Positions 30,094-40,109 of a DNA stretch of 64,000 bases are shown here, piece after piece (position 1 is the stretch's first letter; every line of letters starts with the position of its first letter). This DNA is from Tomocerus qinae. Its lineage: Eukaryota; Arthropoda; Collembola; Entomobryomorpha; Tomoceridae. Under the pieces are notes generated by a model. It made no database searches, was not told the origin of the DNA, and was given only the letters and a program-made list of their open reading frames with translations. The DNA is taken from assembly GCA_020055645.1 (NCBI GenBank), contig CM034546.1:79980001-80044000 (forward strand). The letters run 5' to 3'. The translations under genes and the position numbers were made by a program.

Positions 30094-31126
30094 ATATTAA
30101 TCTATTTTGATGTTCTGTTGATTTTAATACTCAATATTAATCTATTTTGATGCTCTGTTGATTTTAATACTCAATATTAATCTATTTTGATGTTCTGTTG
30201 AATTTAAAACTCAATATTAATCTATTTTGATATTCTGTTGATTTTAATACTCAATATTAATCTATTTTGATGTTCTGTTGATTTTAATACTCAATATTAA
30301 TCTAGTTTGATGTTCTGTTGATTTTAATACTCAATATTAATCTATTTCGATGTTCTGTTGATTTCAATACTCAATACTGATCTTTTTTGATATTCTGTTG
30401 ATTTCAATACTTAATACTAATCTATTTTGATGTTCTGTTGACTTTAATACTCAATATTAATCTATTTTGATTTTCTATTGATTTTAATACTCAATATTAA
30501 TCTATTTTGATGTTCTGTTGATTTTAATACTCAATATTAATCTATTTTGATTTTCTATTGATTTTAATACTCAATATTAATCTATTTTGATGTTCTGTTG
30601 ATTTTAATACTCAATATTAGTTTATTTTGATGTTCTGTTGATTTTAATACTCAATATTAATCTATTTTGATATTCTGTTGATTTTAATACTCAATATTAA
30701 TCTATTTTGATGTTCTGTTGATTTTAATACTCAATATTAATCTATTTTGATGTTCTGTTGATTTCAATACTCAATACTGATCTATTTTGATGTTCTGTGG
30801 ATTTCAATACTCAATACTAATCTATTTTGATTTTCTATTGATTTTAATAGTCTATATTAATCTATATTGATTTTCTATTGATTTTAATAGTCAATATTAA
30901 TCTATTTAGATTTTCTGTTGATTTAAATAATTAATATTAATCTATTGTGATTTTCTGTTGATTTTTATAGTCAATATTAATCTATTTTGATATTCTGTTG
31001 ATTTTAATACTCAATATTAATCTATTTTGATTTTCTGGTGATTTTCATAGTCAATATTAATTTATTATGATTTTCTGGTGATTTTCATATTCAATATTAA
31101 TCTATATTGATTGTCTTGTTGATGTT
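30094..31126. repeat. 40-bp satellite, right-hand part and decaying edge
   Basis: The array resumes directly after the inserted element and runs for about 25 more units. Units match the consensus up to about 31020. They then diverge (GATTTTCTGGTGATTTTCAT, then GATTGTCTTGTTGATG) and lose the pattern near 31126. Greater divergence at the edge than in the core is usual for satellites, because unequal exchange homogenises the middle best. The last units include the ATAGTCAATATTAATC form, which is nearest to the short repeat runs in the dispersed elements at 37420-37490 and 40180-40440. Confidence 0.95.
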
Positions 31127-31279
31127 GAAGATTTTTTCAATAATTGTAAATATTGATCAAATTTGAATTACATTTTACTAATCAAAATAAATCTGTTTCT
31201 ATAAGGATTCAACCAAAAAATGTGTACACCGTCCCCTTCACGCAGGCGAGCTTCTGTTACGGCTTGCCGTAGGTTTTTA
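31127..31279 (+). mobile_element. Helentron-like element, 3' end (copy A)
   Basis: After the last decayed satellite unit comes a terminal module: GTCCCCTTCACG, then CAGGCGAGCT at 31243-31252, then the hairpin TACGGCTTGCCGTA at 31258-31271 (6-bp stem, 2-base loop), then about eight more bases. The same module in the same order lies inverted at 40110-40165, where similarity also stops just past the hairpin. CAGGCGAGCT is the complement of AGCTCGCCTG, found at the 5' end of other copies. Subterminal inverted repeats, internal tandem repeats and a short hairpin near the 3' end are the described layout of Helentron-derived non-autonomous elements (the DINE-1/HINE type). Assignment to that class is inferred from structure; no replicase-helicase gene is present. 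Confidence 0.68.
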
Positions 31280-31690
31280 GCTTGCCTGAATAAGGCAGCT
31301 TATAGAACCGCACAGTCTGTCCGTACGTCCGTCCGTACGTCCGTCCCCACGATAACTTTCTAACACAAAGACCGAAGTTGACCAACCTTGGCAAAAACAA
31401 TACCTATGGACTACTGACGATCCCTATTGATTTTGGAGGAAATCGGTCCATTGGTTGTTGAGATACTGCGCGCTCACTTTGTCTTCATTTTGATAGTTAA
31501 AGTAGAAAATGGGCGTTAAAAAAGTTCAAATGCGTTTCCTATAAATTGTTGACTTAATAGTGCGCTATTAACTCTTTAAATTCATTTACATTTTGATTCT
31601 TTAAGATCACATTACATTTTGATTTTTTAAATTCCTTAACATTTTGGCTCCTTAAATTCACTTACATTTATACTCTTTTGAATTAACTGC
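31279..31690 (+). mobile_element. Helentron-like element, 5' end and body (copy B)
   Basis: Begins with AGCTTGCCTGAATAAGGCAG immediately after the 3' end of copy A, so the two sit head to tail. The body has CGTCCGTACGTCCGTCC repeats, a GATAACTTTCTAACAC stretch, TTGGCAAAAACAATACC, a GAGATACTGCGCGCTCACTT block and ATTTTGATAGTTAAAGTAG. The same blocks in the same order occur at 37048-37260, 46800-46930 and 52365-52460, and inverted at 52770-52860. Unlike copies with satellite-like repeats, this copy goes on into a separate repeat of about 35 bp at 31570-31680. No coding capacity was found. Confidence 0.7.
31570..31680. repeat. Short ~35-bp minisatellite in Helentron-like copy B
   Basis: About three to four imperfect units containing TTAAATTCACTTACATTTTG-like sequence (AATTCATTTACATTTTGATT, then AATTCCTTAACATTTTGGCT, then AATTCACTTACATTTATACT), with one unit reading AAGATCACATTACATTTTGA. 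It lies where other copies of the same element carry the 40-bp satellite-like units. Confidence 0.6.
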
Positions 31691-31705
31691 TTCATTAATA
31701 CAATG

Positions 31706-31780
31706 GGCGTACAGGTCTGTCTAGTGGTGTAAACAGCCGCTTCTCAGGCTGAGGTCTGGAGTTCGAATCTCTGGAGCGCC
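31706..31780 (+). mobile_element. tRNA-like head, probably of a SINE
   Basis: A 75-bp stretch resembles a tRNA gene. GGCGTAC at the start pairs with GAGCGCC at the end (five Watson-Crick pairs, one G-T pair, one mismatch). TCTAGTGGTGTAAAC looks like a decayed D-arm/A box. CAGCC and GGCTG can form an anticodon stem around an oversized loop. GAGTTCGAATCTC is a good B box, with a wobble-containing T stem. The eight-base anticodon loop and weak D stem argue against a working tRNA. A tRNA-derived SINE head or a tRNA pseudogene is more likely. The downstream limit is unclear. Confidence 0.5.
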
Positions 31781-32299
31781 TCAGGTTTATAAGGTAGTAG
31801 TCTAGAGCTGTGAGAAGCTGTCATTGCCGTATATTCGTTACTAGCATTGATTTACCTATCAAAGCCCTGTCTGTAGCGTATGGATTGTTCTGTTGCTCTG
31901 TATACGTGCTACGAGTACTTCCTAGCACAAGTCTGGACAATGGGATGCACATGAGGTGATAAGGTGGCTTGAAGTAGACTGCCATAAGTGATTTGAAGGT
32001 GGTCACTGGTGGTCGGCTTACATACCCAGGTCCCTCTCTGCCTGCTCACCAGGTTGAGTTGCATGACAGTGTTGATTGAGTCGTTCCGTCCCATGGTTCA
32101 GTACTCTTCACTAAGTCGCTTCGTGTAAGTCTGTTTCGGGAGTCACTCCAAGTAAGCCCTCGCGGCTTGAGCGGTGGCATAGGATTGTTGGGGAAGAAAC
32201 AATCACTAAAGATGCAATAGATAGATGCGAAAATCAACGACGAAGTTGAATGAATGCAAGTATGATTGATAATTAGAGGACCTCATAGTTTTAGTGCCG
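31781..32299. other. Unassigned spacer with one dispersed motif
   Basis: No gene is recognised. Short frames on the minus strand (61-63 codons) resemble nothing known. GGGAGTCACTCCAAGTAA at about 32139 and the following GCGGCTTGAGC recur at about 48675-48710, so about 45 bp here belongs to a dispersed repeat. This could be the body of the SINE that begins at 31706, or a scrap of another retroelement. Confidence 0.4.
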
Positions 32300-35200
32300 A
32301 TAATTTTCAAACTGTGAATAGACTCGCCATATAGTTCTTGGCAACATTTACCGAAAGTGCCGCTGCCTAAATTGGAGAACGTGCAGCCGAAGATTTGGAC
32401 TGAACAATGCTAAATTAATTGTTCTTTGGAAGTGTGGAAGACTTGGTTGGGCTCTTTACGGAAAATATCGTTATCGAAGACGTGGGGATGAAAGTTTTGT
32501 CTGTTTAATATTGAAAAACCCTGATGATCGAATTTATTAACTTATGAAGGATTCATTCCGAATCAAGAGTGAAAATCTCGGAAGATACTTTGCTGTCACG
32601 AGAAGACAAGAGAACAAAAGAATTGACTGTCTGACTAATAGACGTGTTGATGGTGGATGGGAGACTGTCCTTTTAGGAAAGATGATGACATCATTATTCC
32701 ATAGATAGACAATGGCTCTTAACCGTCTATATTCCATAAAGAGAAAAATGGACAGAAAGTCTGATTTTGCTTAACAGTACTGCGGGAAGATCAATGAATA
32801 TTAAGAAAAGGGATTTGTAAATAAGCTGACTGCAGAAGAATTAGGCAAGTCGAATCCATGAACCTGGTATCTACAATATTTTGCAGTTTATAATCCCAAT
32901 AAGCCTAAGAAACTTTGACTGGTTTTCGATGCTGCGAAGAAATCCAGAAGGGTGAGCCTTAATGACAAACTTTTGAAGGGATTGGATCTGTTGAAGCCTT
33001 TACTTGCCGTACTGTGCAAATTTTGACAAAGAAATTTGGACTTGGTGCCGACATCCGTGATATGTTTTCCCGTGTGAAAATACGAGAAGAGAAATTGCCG
33101 GCCGCTGCCCAACGTTTTCTTTGAAGAGGAATGGATAGAAAGAGCCTGCCTGACGATATGGATGTTATGATTTTCGGCGCAGTTTTGTCTCCCTATTCAG
33201 TCCAATAAGTTGAAAACCGAAATTTTTTAACTTTGGAACCACCTGCTCCAGAAAATGCTGTGAGTGCTATAGTGGCCAGACACTATATGGACGACTATCT
33301 GGACAGCTATAGCAGTGAGGCCGATGCCAAAAAATTAATTCTGGAAGTTGTCAATGTCCATAAGCAGGGTGATTTTGAGATATACAATTGGATACACAGT
33401 GACACGAAAATATTAGAAGTCCTTCCGGAAAATCTGCTGCTGCAAAAGAAGTTATTAGCATGGAGGGAAAAACTGCAACAGGAGAAGCCGCAACCGAGAC
33501 AGTGCTTGGACTTCACTGGGATCCCGTGAAAATATGTTCGTGTTTACGACTAAATTAAAGAAGGTAGATGAACTTCTTGTTAATGGAATGAAAAAGCCAA
33601 CGAAACGTCTTTGACCCTCTTGGATTCCTGACTCACCTGACGATTAAAGTAATTTTTAAAATATTTCACTCCCACATTCCTTGAAAAATGAAATATTTGA
33701 AATAAATGAATTAAAACCGCACAAAAATTATTGTTACTAAACAGAAATAATTTACTCATTCCTAAAGGTACTTTATCATTACAAACTTTGAATAAACATA
33801 ATGAGGAAATATTAAATAACTATAACATAAACGTAAATGACTCTGTAAGTAAAAATATCTGTTATCCAGCCTGTACTTATATTGTACTACCATTTTATAA
33901 ATGTATTTCAGACATGTGTAAGATAGTTACACAGTTGTTGAAAAACGAATTAAATGAATGTACAAGTGAAAGTTATGCTAGTGCAGCTTCAAACTTAATT
34001 ATGAGAGTTTGTAACAAGAAAGTGAATAAACTGACTAATTTCGAAAGTTAATTTGACGCTATGTATTATTTAAATCTAGTTTGTGTTACGTTGTACTATA
34101 CCCTGCTTTATGTATACTCATTCTCACACAGCCGACCTTGAATTAGCGCACTTTTCAAGATGCTGATTCATTCCGTTTTGGCTGACTACTAAAAGGAACA
34201 TTCGGCCTTTCAATTGGATTTTTTCAAAAATTGTTATTTTTCATTTAAACTAATTTTAAAGTTATTTGATTAATTGGCTATTTGTATTTGTGAACATAGA
34301 ACGTGTCGCCTTTTAAGGTACTTACTAGGTTTTATTAATTTTCTCACTAATGGCAACATAATAATACGTATTAATATAATTTCGATGTTATTTAATAACT
34401 CAATTCGCCTAAAAACCTAGTTTTACCCACTACTTTGTTGCATTATATTAAATCCATTTCTAATTGACTATTAAAAATTTAATTTGTGATTTTACATTTG
34501 ACCTTTAGCCTGATGAAGTTGTAACAAAACCTAGTTGCGAAATAAAGGCCATCTGTTGTAATTGGAAAAGTTCGAGTTCAAGTGGTTTATTCCTGAAAGG
34601 TAGTGCAGTGCCTTCACTACACTCTCCGGGTTATTCTATGGGAGAATCAAAAGAATGTTTCAAGAAGTCTTTTTTCTTAATGAGTACATGGCATTTATTT
34701 CAATAAATTTTGCGCGAAATGAATGAATTGTGCATGCGTGTACAAATGCGCATTGTGTTTATTTCAAAAACTTCATTTATTCCACTAATTTCATTAATTT
34801 CAAATATTTCATTTTTGAAGAAAAATTTCTTGAAATAAGAAATTAGGAACGACGGCTGAGAGCACTTCAAGATTGCCATCTGATGGACGACGATCCAAGC
34901 CTCTCTTGCAATTGTAGGGAACCGCATTGGTCCGCACCGCACAAAATTCTAGAAAACACCGACTTGAAAAACTGTCACTAGGTCCCAACGAAGGAGAATC
35001 AACCGGCAGACCTGCAGATATTAGCCCAGGAAGCAGATGGCTCAGAAGTGAATATGAATGAGTTGCTTTTGGCAGTCCTGAAAGGAGATGTCGATGAAAA
35101 GGATCTGTCAAAGAAAAAAAGCTTTGTGGCGAGCATCACATTTGCTCAGGACGGACTACCAGACATCTTCCGATTTTCCTAATTCCTGCGACTCACCAGA

Positions 35201-36028
35201 AGTAAGGCATGGATGTTACGATTTATTTCGAGGAGTCATATGGAACTACGAGCCGGTAGACTGAAAAGTTTGGTTAGATGGTGCTGAAGGGAAGAATTAG
35301 CCACGCCGCCCAGTTTGGGGCCCCAACATATTGTCCAATAACTCTCTATCCCAAGAACGAATAAGTTAGTGTTGCAGCAGGCTCATTCTGCAGCAGGACA
35401 CAATTTTTAACGAAGTGGGCCAGAAATATTGGGTTTTGGATGTTCGGGCGGCTTTGAAAAGAACATTGAAAAATTGACAAATGTCCAAAGTTAAGAAATT
35501 GGTGCCGATGGAAATTGAGATGGGACAGCTGCCAGCTTTCCATGTGAATCGTCACGTCAGCCATGACCTTTCAGGTTTACTGGTTTAGATTACTTTGACA
35601 TTTGGTCTGACAACTTCCACGGAGTCAACAATGAACTGAAGAAGGCTCTGGATGAACTGAATCAAAATCAGATTGTAAGTGAAATGGTAGTGGAAAGAGT
35701 GGACTGGAAATTCATTCCGCATTCAGGACCACAAAAAGGGGGTATCTAGGAACATCATGTTAGATCGGTGAAAACTGCACTCAGCGCAGTCCTCAACACA
35801 CGATCACAGAAAGAAGATGTTTTGCAGAACCTAATGGCCGAAGCGGAATATTCTGCGAACAGCCGGCCTTTGACTCATGTATTCAACGACCCAGACGGTG
35901 GGGAAAGTTTAACTGCGAATCACTTTCTCTTAGGGGGACCTCGTAGAGTACAGAATGTGGGAAATTTCTCGGACTGGGACTTATTTACCCGCAAAGAATG
36001 TAGACTGGCACAGAAGTTGGCTGACATC
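32300..36028 (+). mobile_element. BEL/Pao LTR retrotransposon fossil, plus strand
   Basis: Decayed pol sequence of a BEL/Pao element, related to but clearly different from the copy at 40455-46774. Recognisable parts in order are the pre-RT region (about 32400-32850), reverse transcriptase (about 32850-33650, including the YMDDYLDS active-site motif near 33285), and integrase to its C-terminal part (about 34850-36020). No LTRs were found. It is broken in many places and interrupted by another repeat (33681-34819), so it is an old, inactive copy. The 21-bp minisatellite begins inside its integrase C-terminal part. Confidence 0.85.
33681..34819. mobile_element. Unclassified repeat with inverted ends inside the BEL fossil
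   Basis: About 1.1 kb separates the RT and integrase parts of the BEL fossil. TTGAAAAATGAAATATTTGA at 33681 is repeated inverted at about 34790-34819, so the block may be bounded by roughly 30-bp inverted repeats. It contains a 106-codon plus-strand frame (33731-34051) with no recognised domain. Near its right side (34505-34545) is GCCTGATGAAGTTGTAAC followed by AAACCTAGTTGCGAAA, which resembles a motif at 55245-55280. No target duplication was established and the family is unknown. Confidence 0.5.
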
Positions 36029-36935
36029 TCAACATGCTCTATTAGGGATTCAACATGCTCTATTAGGGATTCAACATGCTCTATTAGGGATTCAACATGC
36101 TCTATTAGGGATTCAACATGCTATTAGGGATTCAACATGCTCTATTAGGGATTCAACATGCTCTATTAGGGATTCAACATGCTCTATTAGGGATTCAACA
36201 TGCTCTATTAGGGATTCAACATGCTATTAGGGATTCAACATGCTCTATTAGGGATTCAACATGCTCTATTAGGGATTCAACATGCTCTATTAGGGATTCA
36301 ACATGCTCTATTAGGGATTCAACATGCTCTATTAGGGATTCAACATGCTCTATTAGGGATTCAACATGCTCTATTAGGGATTCAACATGCTCTATTAGGG
36401 ATTCAACATGCTCTATTAGGGATTCAACATGCTCTATTAGGATTCAACATGCTCTATTAGGGATTCAACATGCTCTATTAGGGATTCAACATGCTCTATT
36501 AGGGATTCAACATGCTCTATTAGGGATTCAACATGCTCTATTAGGGATTCAACATGCTCTATTAGGGATTCAACATGCTCTATTAGGGATTCAACATGCT
36601 CTATTAGGGATTCAACATGCTCTATTAGGGATTCAACATGCTCTATTAGGGATTCAACATGCTCTATTAGGGATTCAACATGCTCTATTAGGGATTCAAC
36701 ATGCTCTATTAGGGATTCAACATGCTCTATTAGGGATTCAACATGCTCTATTAGGGATTCAACATACTCTATTAGGGATTCAACATGCTCTATTAGGGAT
36801 TCAACATGCTCTATTAGGGATTCAACATGCTCTATTAGGGATTCAACATGCTCTATTAGGGATTCAACATGCTCTATTAGGGATTCAACATGCTCTATTA
36901 GGGATTCAACATGCTCTATTAGGGATTCAACATGC
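36029..36935. repeat. 21-bp minisatellite, about 43 copies
   Basis: Almost perfect tandem copies of CTCTATTAGGGATTCAACAT plus G. Only three units are short (near 36121, 36225 and 36437) and one has a substitution (CATACTC near 36769), so the array is young or well homogenised. A 21-bp unit is a multiple of three, so long frames appear in several phases of both strands. They read as heptad repeats such as LLGIQHA, SIRDSTC or HVESLIE and are probably by-products, not genes. A 1.5-unit relative, inverted with two mismatches in 30 bases, lies at 63291-63320. Confidence 0.97.
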
Positions 36936-37047
36936 TGTAAGTAAATTACAATATAGTATAGATTGTCCAAGTTTCGAGAATCCCCCCACCCTCTACTAAA
37001 TAAACATTGAAGCTAACGGGGTAGTAGTTTTTTTCTAAGCTCCTTTT

Positions 37048-37490
37048 AGCTCGCCTGAATAAGGCAACTTATGGAACTGCACAGTTTGTGAATCCGTCCG
37101 TTCACCAACTTTTGAACGCAATCACGGAAATTGACCAAACTTGGCCATTGCTAATGGCCCTGTGACGAAGCCTATTCATTTTGGTTCAAATTGGTCAATA
37201 AGTTCTGAGATACCGCACGCTCGCTTCATTTTGATAGTCAAAGCAATACAAAATGAATTGTGTTTCCTATAAACTGTTACTCGATAGCCAAAAAATCCAT
37301 ACTGCTTCTAACGAACTTTATTTTTATAGTAAAGCAACTAAAATACAACCGGAAAGTACGAGTTCAGGAACGAATTTCTTTTGGCTTTGGCAGTCAGTAT
37401 TAACTGAATTTAATTTGCCCTATTTGGATTTTCTTTTAATTTTGATAGTCAGCATCAATCTAATTTAATCTTTTGTTGATTTTGATAGTA
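37048..37490 (+). mobile_element. Helentron-like element with satellite-like units (copy C)
   Basis: Opens with AGCTCGCCTGAATAAGGCAA (37048). It continues with the shared body blocks: GGAACTGCACAGT, CGTCCGTTC, TTGACCAAACTTGGCC, a GATACCGCACGCTCGCTTCA block and ATTTTGATAGTCAAAGC. It ends in two or three degenerate 40-bp units (ATTTTGATAGTCAGCATCAA, then TTTTGTTGATTTTGATAGTA) in the same orientation as in the large satellite. The 3' module with the hairpin is not seen, so the copy is truncated or decayed at its end. It lies just upstream of the first visible GMC exon, in what may be an intron. Confidence 0.68.
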
Positions 37491-37633
37491 AGTAAAAATT
37501 AGTAAAAGCAAAATTGCTCACTTTCACGTGCGATGTTGTTACAAATTACATTTCGCGGATGGATGATGATGGATATGGATGATGAATATGCGCTTGTATA
37601 CGAAAGTAAGAATTAGTAATTATGTTTTTGTAG

Positions 37634-39244
37634 ATTCCATTGGTCTTCAATAACACCAGCGTGGGTAAAAATCTACAGGACCATGTAGCTACCTACATTT
37701 CATTTACATTTAATGAGACAGACACGTCATTTATTGTGGAAAGAGATTTTACATCCGATTCTATGAAACTATATGACAGCGATAGATCTGGTAAAATTTA
37801 TTTTGCAATTTACGAATAAATTTTTTCATAGATTACCAGTCTAAAGTTACAAAGATCCTTTATTATAATATAAAGCTAAAATGTATACTACTATATATAT
37901 GAAGGCGTATATATATATTATATTTTTAATAATTGCATCGGAAATATGAAAGCTAAAACTTGATTTTTTTGTGCTTTTTTTAAAAGGGCCTGCTGCTGGT
38001 AACGGATTGTTTGCCACAGGTTATACTTCCAGCAAATTAAATGGCAATTCTCATTGGCCTGACGTCCAAATATTTGAAATTTACTCTGGTTTGAGTAAAC
38101 TTTTTGTTGACACATTTTATAATCTGTACAACTTTAAGGAAGGAACCTTTGACAGGTATTTGCAACCATACAGCGATAATTGGACTGATGGTAATGTGGC
38201 TTTGGTTAGTCAAGTTCGACCAAAAAGTGTTGGAACTGTAAAGTTGGCCAGTAAGAATCATAATACTGCTCCATTGATCGACCCCAACTATTTTAGTGAT
38301 CCTGAGGGATTTGATATGCAGGGAATGATTCATGGTAAGATCTGAATTAAAAATACGAAGGACTATTTTTAAATAGGCATATCGGAGTTTGACTATTTCT
38401 GCAAATACAATCAGCTCACCAACACAAAAAATTTGTATATTTGAAAATTTCTTTATTTTTTTCGATCCCGGTGCTCGCCCCTGCTGCAGGGTTGCGGTGT
38501 CCGGATAGGAAGGTGTGGACGAAAGTGGATAAAAGTGGTTTTATTCAGGGCAGAACTAGTTTTTTCCTGGAAGAAATTAGTTTTGTCCACTTTTGTCCTG
38601 GATAGAAAGTGGAGAAAACTAATTTCATCCTGGACAGTAATAGTTTTGTCCGGACAAAACGCAACCCTGCTCTGCCGCCTTGCGTGAAAATAATTTTTTG
38701 AGCTAAATTCGTTTTTATTTATTTAGGAGTGAAATATATGGTGAATATATTTGAGAATACAGACGCATACAAAAGATACAATGCTACATTTATACCTAAA
38801 CCTTTCCCAGGCTGTGAACATCATGTTTTCAAAAGCGATGCTTATTATGAATGCCAAGTAAGGCAATTCACAGGGACAATTTGGCATTACAGTGGAACTT
38901 GCCGCATGGGTAAAGAAGACGACCCAAAAGCCGTTGTTAATCCTGAACTAAAGTTGGTTTTTCATTTACGCAGTTAAAAACTGTTTTCAGCCCTCACATT
39001 GCTAATTGCATGTTCTTTGATGTTTCACAGAGTAATCGGTATTAATGGCTTACGAGTTGTCGACGCCTCAATAATGCCAGTAATAACAAATGGAAACACA
39101 AACGCTCCTACCATAATGATTGGTGACAAAGCTTCTGACATGATTTTAAAAACGTGGGAAAATTGCCAACCATCAAGTGGTCAAGATGAAAATGGTCCAC
39201 CACTATCGTCAGCTATTAATACTGTACATGACATATTACTGTGA
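37634..39244 (+). CDS. GMC oxidoreductase (glucose-dehydrogenase type), last four exons
   Basis: Four exons join in frame: 37634-37790, 37987-38334, 38727-38952 and 39031-39244, with GT-AG borders and phases that fit. They encode 314 residues and a TGA stop. This is the C-terminal half of the insect flavin-dependent GMC family, usually about 600 residues. It begins with the VGKNLQDHV motif, runs through the substrate-binding domain ([20 protein letters not shown]), and ends with [11 protein letters not shown] and [11 protein letters not shown], then [17 protein letters not shown]. The family's catalytic histidine (WHYSGTC) and the second conserved polar position (NTNAP) are present. Members oxidise glucose, ecdysone or other alcohols using FAD. 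The FAD-binding N-terminal exons are not in the window; they may lie upstream beyond the repeats, or this may be a detached piece. The third donor (GTTGGT at 38953) was chosen because it yields the family pattern [14 protein letters not shown]; it is a weak site. The coding sequence has no stops. Confidence 0.9.
38487..38669. mobile_element. hAT-like MITE in a GMC intron
   Basis: 183 bp bounded by imperfect inverted repeats: CAGGGTTGCGGTGTCCGGA at the left and TCCGGACAAAACGCAACCCTG-type sequence at the right. It lies in the intron between 38335 and 38726. The flanking 8-mers CCCTGCTG and CTCTGCCG match at six of eight positions, as expected for an aged 8-bp target duplication. CAGGG ends and 8-bp duplications are typical of hAT transposons. 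There is no coding sequence. Confidence 0.75.
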
Positions 39245-40109
39245 AATGTCATGTATATTATTATTTTAAATCAAAAACTTTAGGTCGAGTAAAATTACAA
39301 CTTTGTACATAGGTATGTAATTCAATTTTGTGTCAATTGTCGTAAACTGGAATTATAGAAATAACATAAGTAAACTGGTCTTGTGGCAAAACTATTGAGA
39401 AATGAAGATCAGTATACACAGTATGTACACTACAAAGAGCCAAGTACATTGATAGTAGTGTAATTGTAGGTATTGATATATTGAGTGTACGGATGTAAGT
39501 ATTGTAACTATGGATCTACATATTATGTACTGTGTAGTAAGATGCGCCCAATTTATTATACTATATTGTGTATCCCTACTCTGACCCTTTGTACGACAAA
39601 GCGAGCGAGAGTAAGCCGAGTATGGAGATCGGAAACGAGAGAACGTTACAAAAGCCAGAACCGGAAACCACTTTCGCTGGAGTCTATTGAATATCTCTTC
39701 TCGCTCACTACCTAAACTCTTTGCCCCCTGTCTATTATATTATTACCGAAAAATCCTAACCAACATCATCTCATTCCATTCAACAACCACCTACTCTGTA
39801 ACTTGCATTGCTTATAATAAAAGAACACTACACTTTGTCCGTAAATCCCAAATCCAAACCTTTATTCAGGAGATTATTTAACAAATTCATAGTATAGACC
39901 GTTAGAGGTAGAACCCGTTAAATTTCTATTGTTTGTCCCAATTTAATTTATTTTTTTATTTAATTATGACCAAAACACCATTGGATGACATTAAGAATGG
40001 CCATTTCACATCAGAGATCTTTCACATTACTTGCTTGAGCTAAATAACTACTACTACTTAAATTTTCCCAACTGACTTTAAAGTTGACGTAAGACAGTTT
40101 TTGCACATT
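39245..40109. other. 3' flank of the GMC gene, no further gene seen
   Basis: The stretch probably holds the 3' untranslated region. A candidate poly(A) signal AATAAA is at 39816-39821, about 570 bases after the stop codon. Short open frames here (64-76 codons) have no recognisable domains and are probably chance. Confidence 0.35.

Noticed and set aside
31706-31780. Functional tRNA gene
   Set aside because: Eight-base anticodon loop, weak D stem and a mismatched acceptor pair.
33233-33529. A small host gene of 98 codons
   Set aside because: It is the reverse transcriptase part of the BEL/Pao fossil (YMDDYLDS motif).
36118-36999. A 293-codon gene of LLGIQHA repeats, and the 177-codon minus-strand repeat frame
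   Set aside because: Both are consequences of a stop-free 21-bp tandem unit. No start context, domain or flanking coding sequence supports a gene.
39485-39881. Two small genes downstream of the GMC stop codon
   Set aside because: Frames of 64-76 codons with no domain and no codon pattern; more likely 3' flank.
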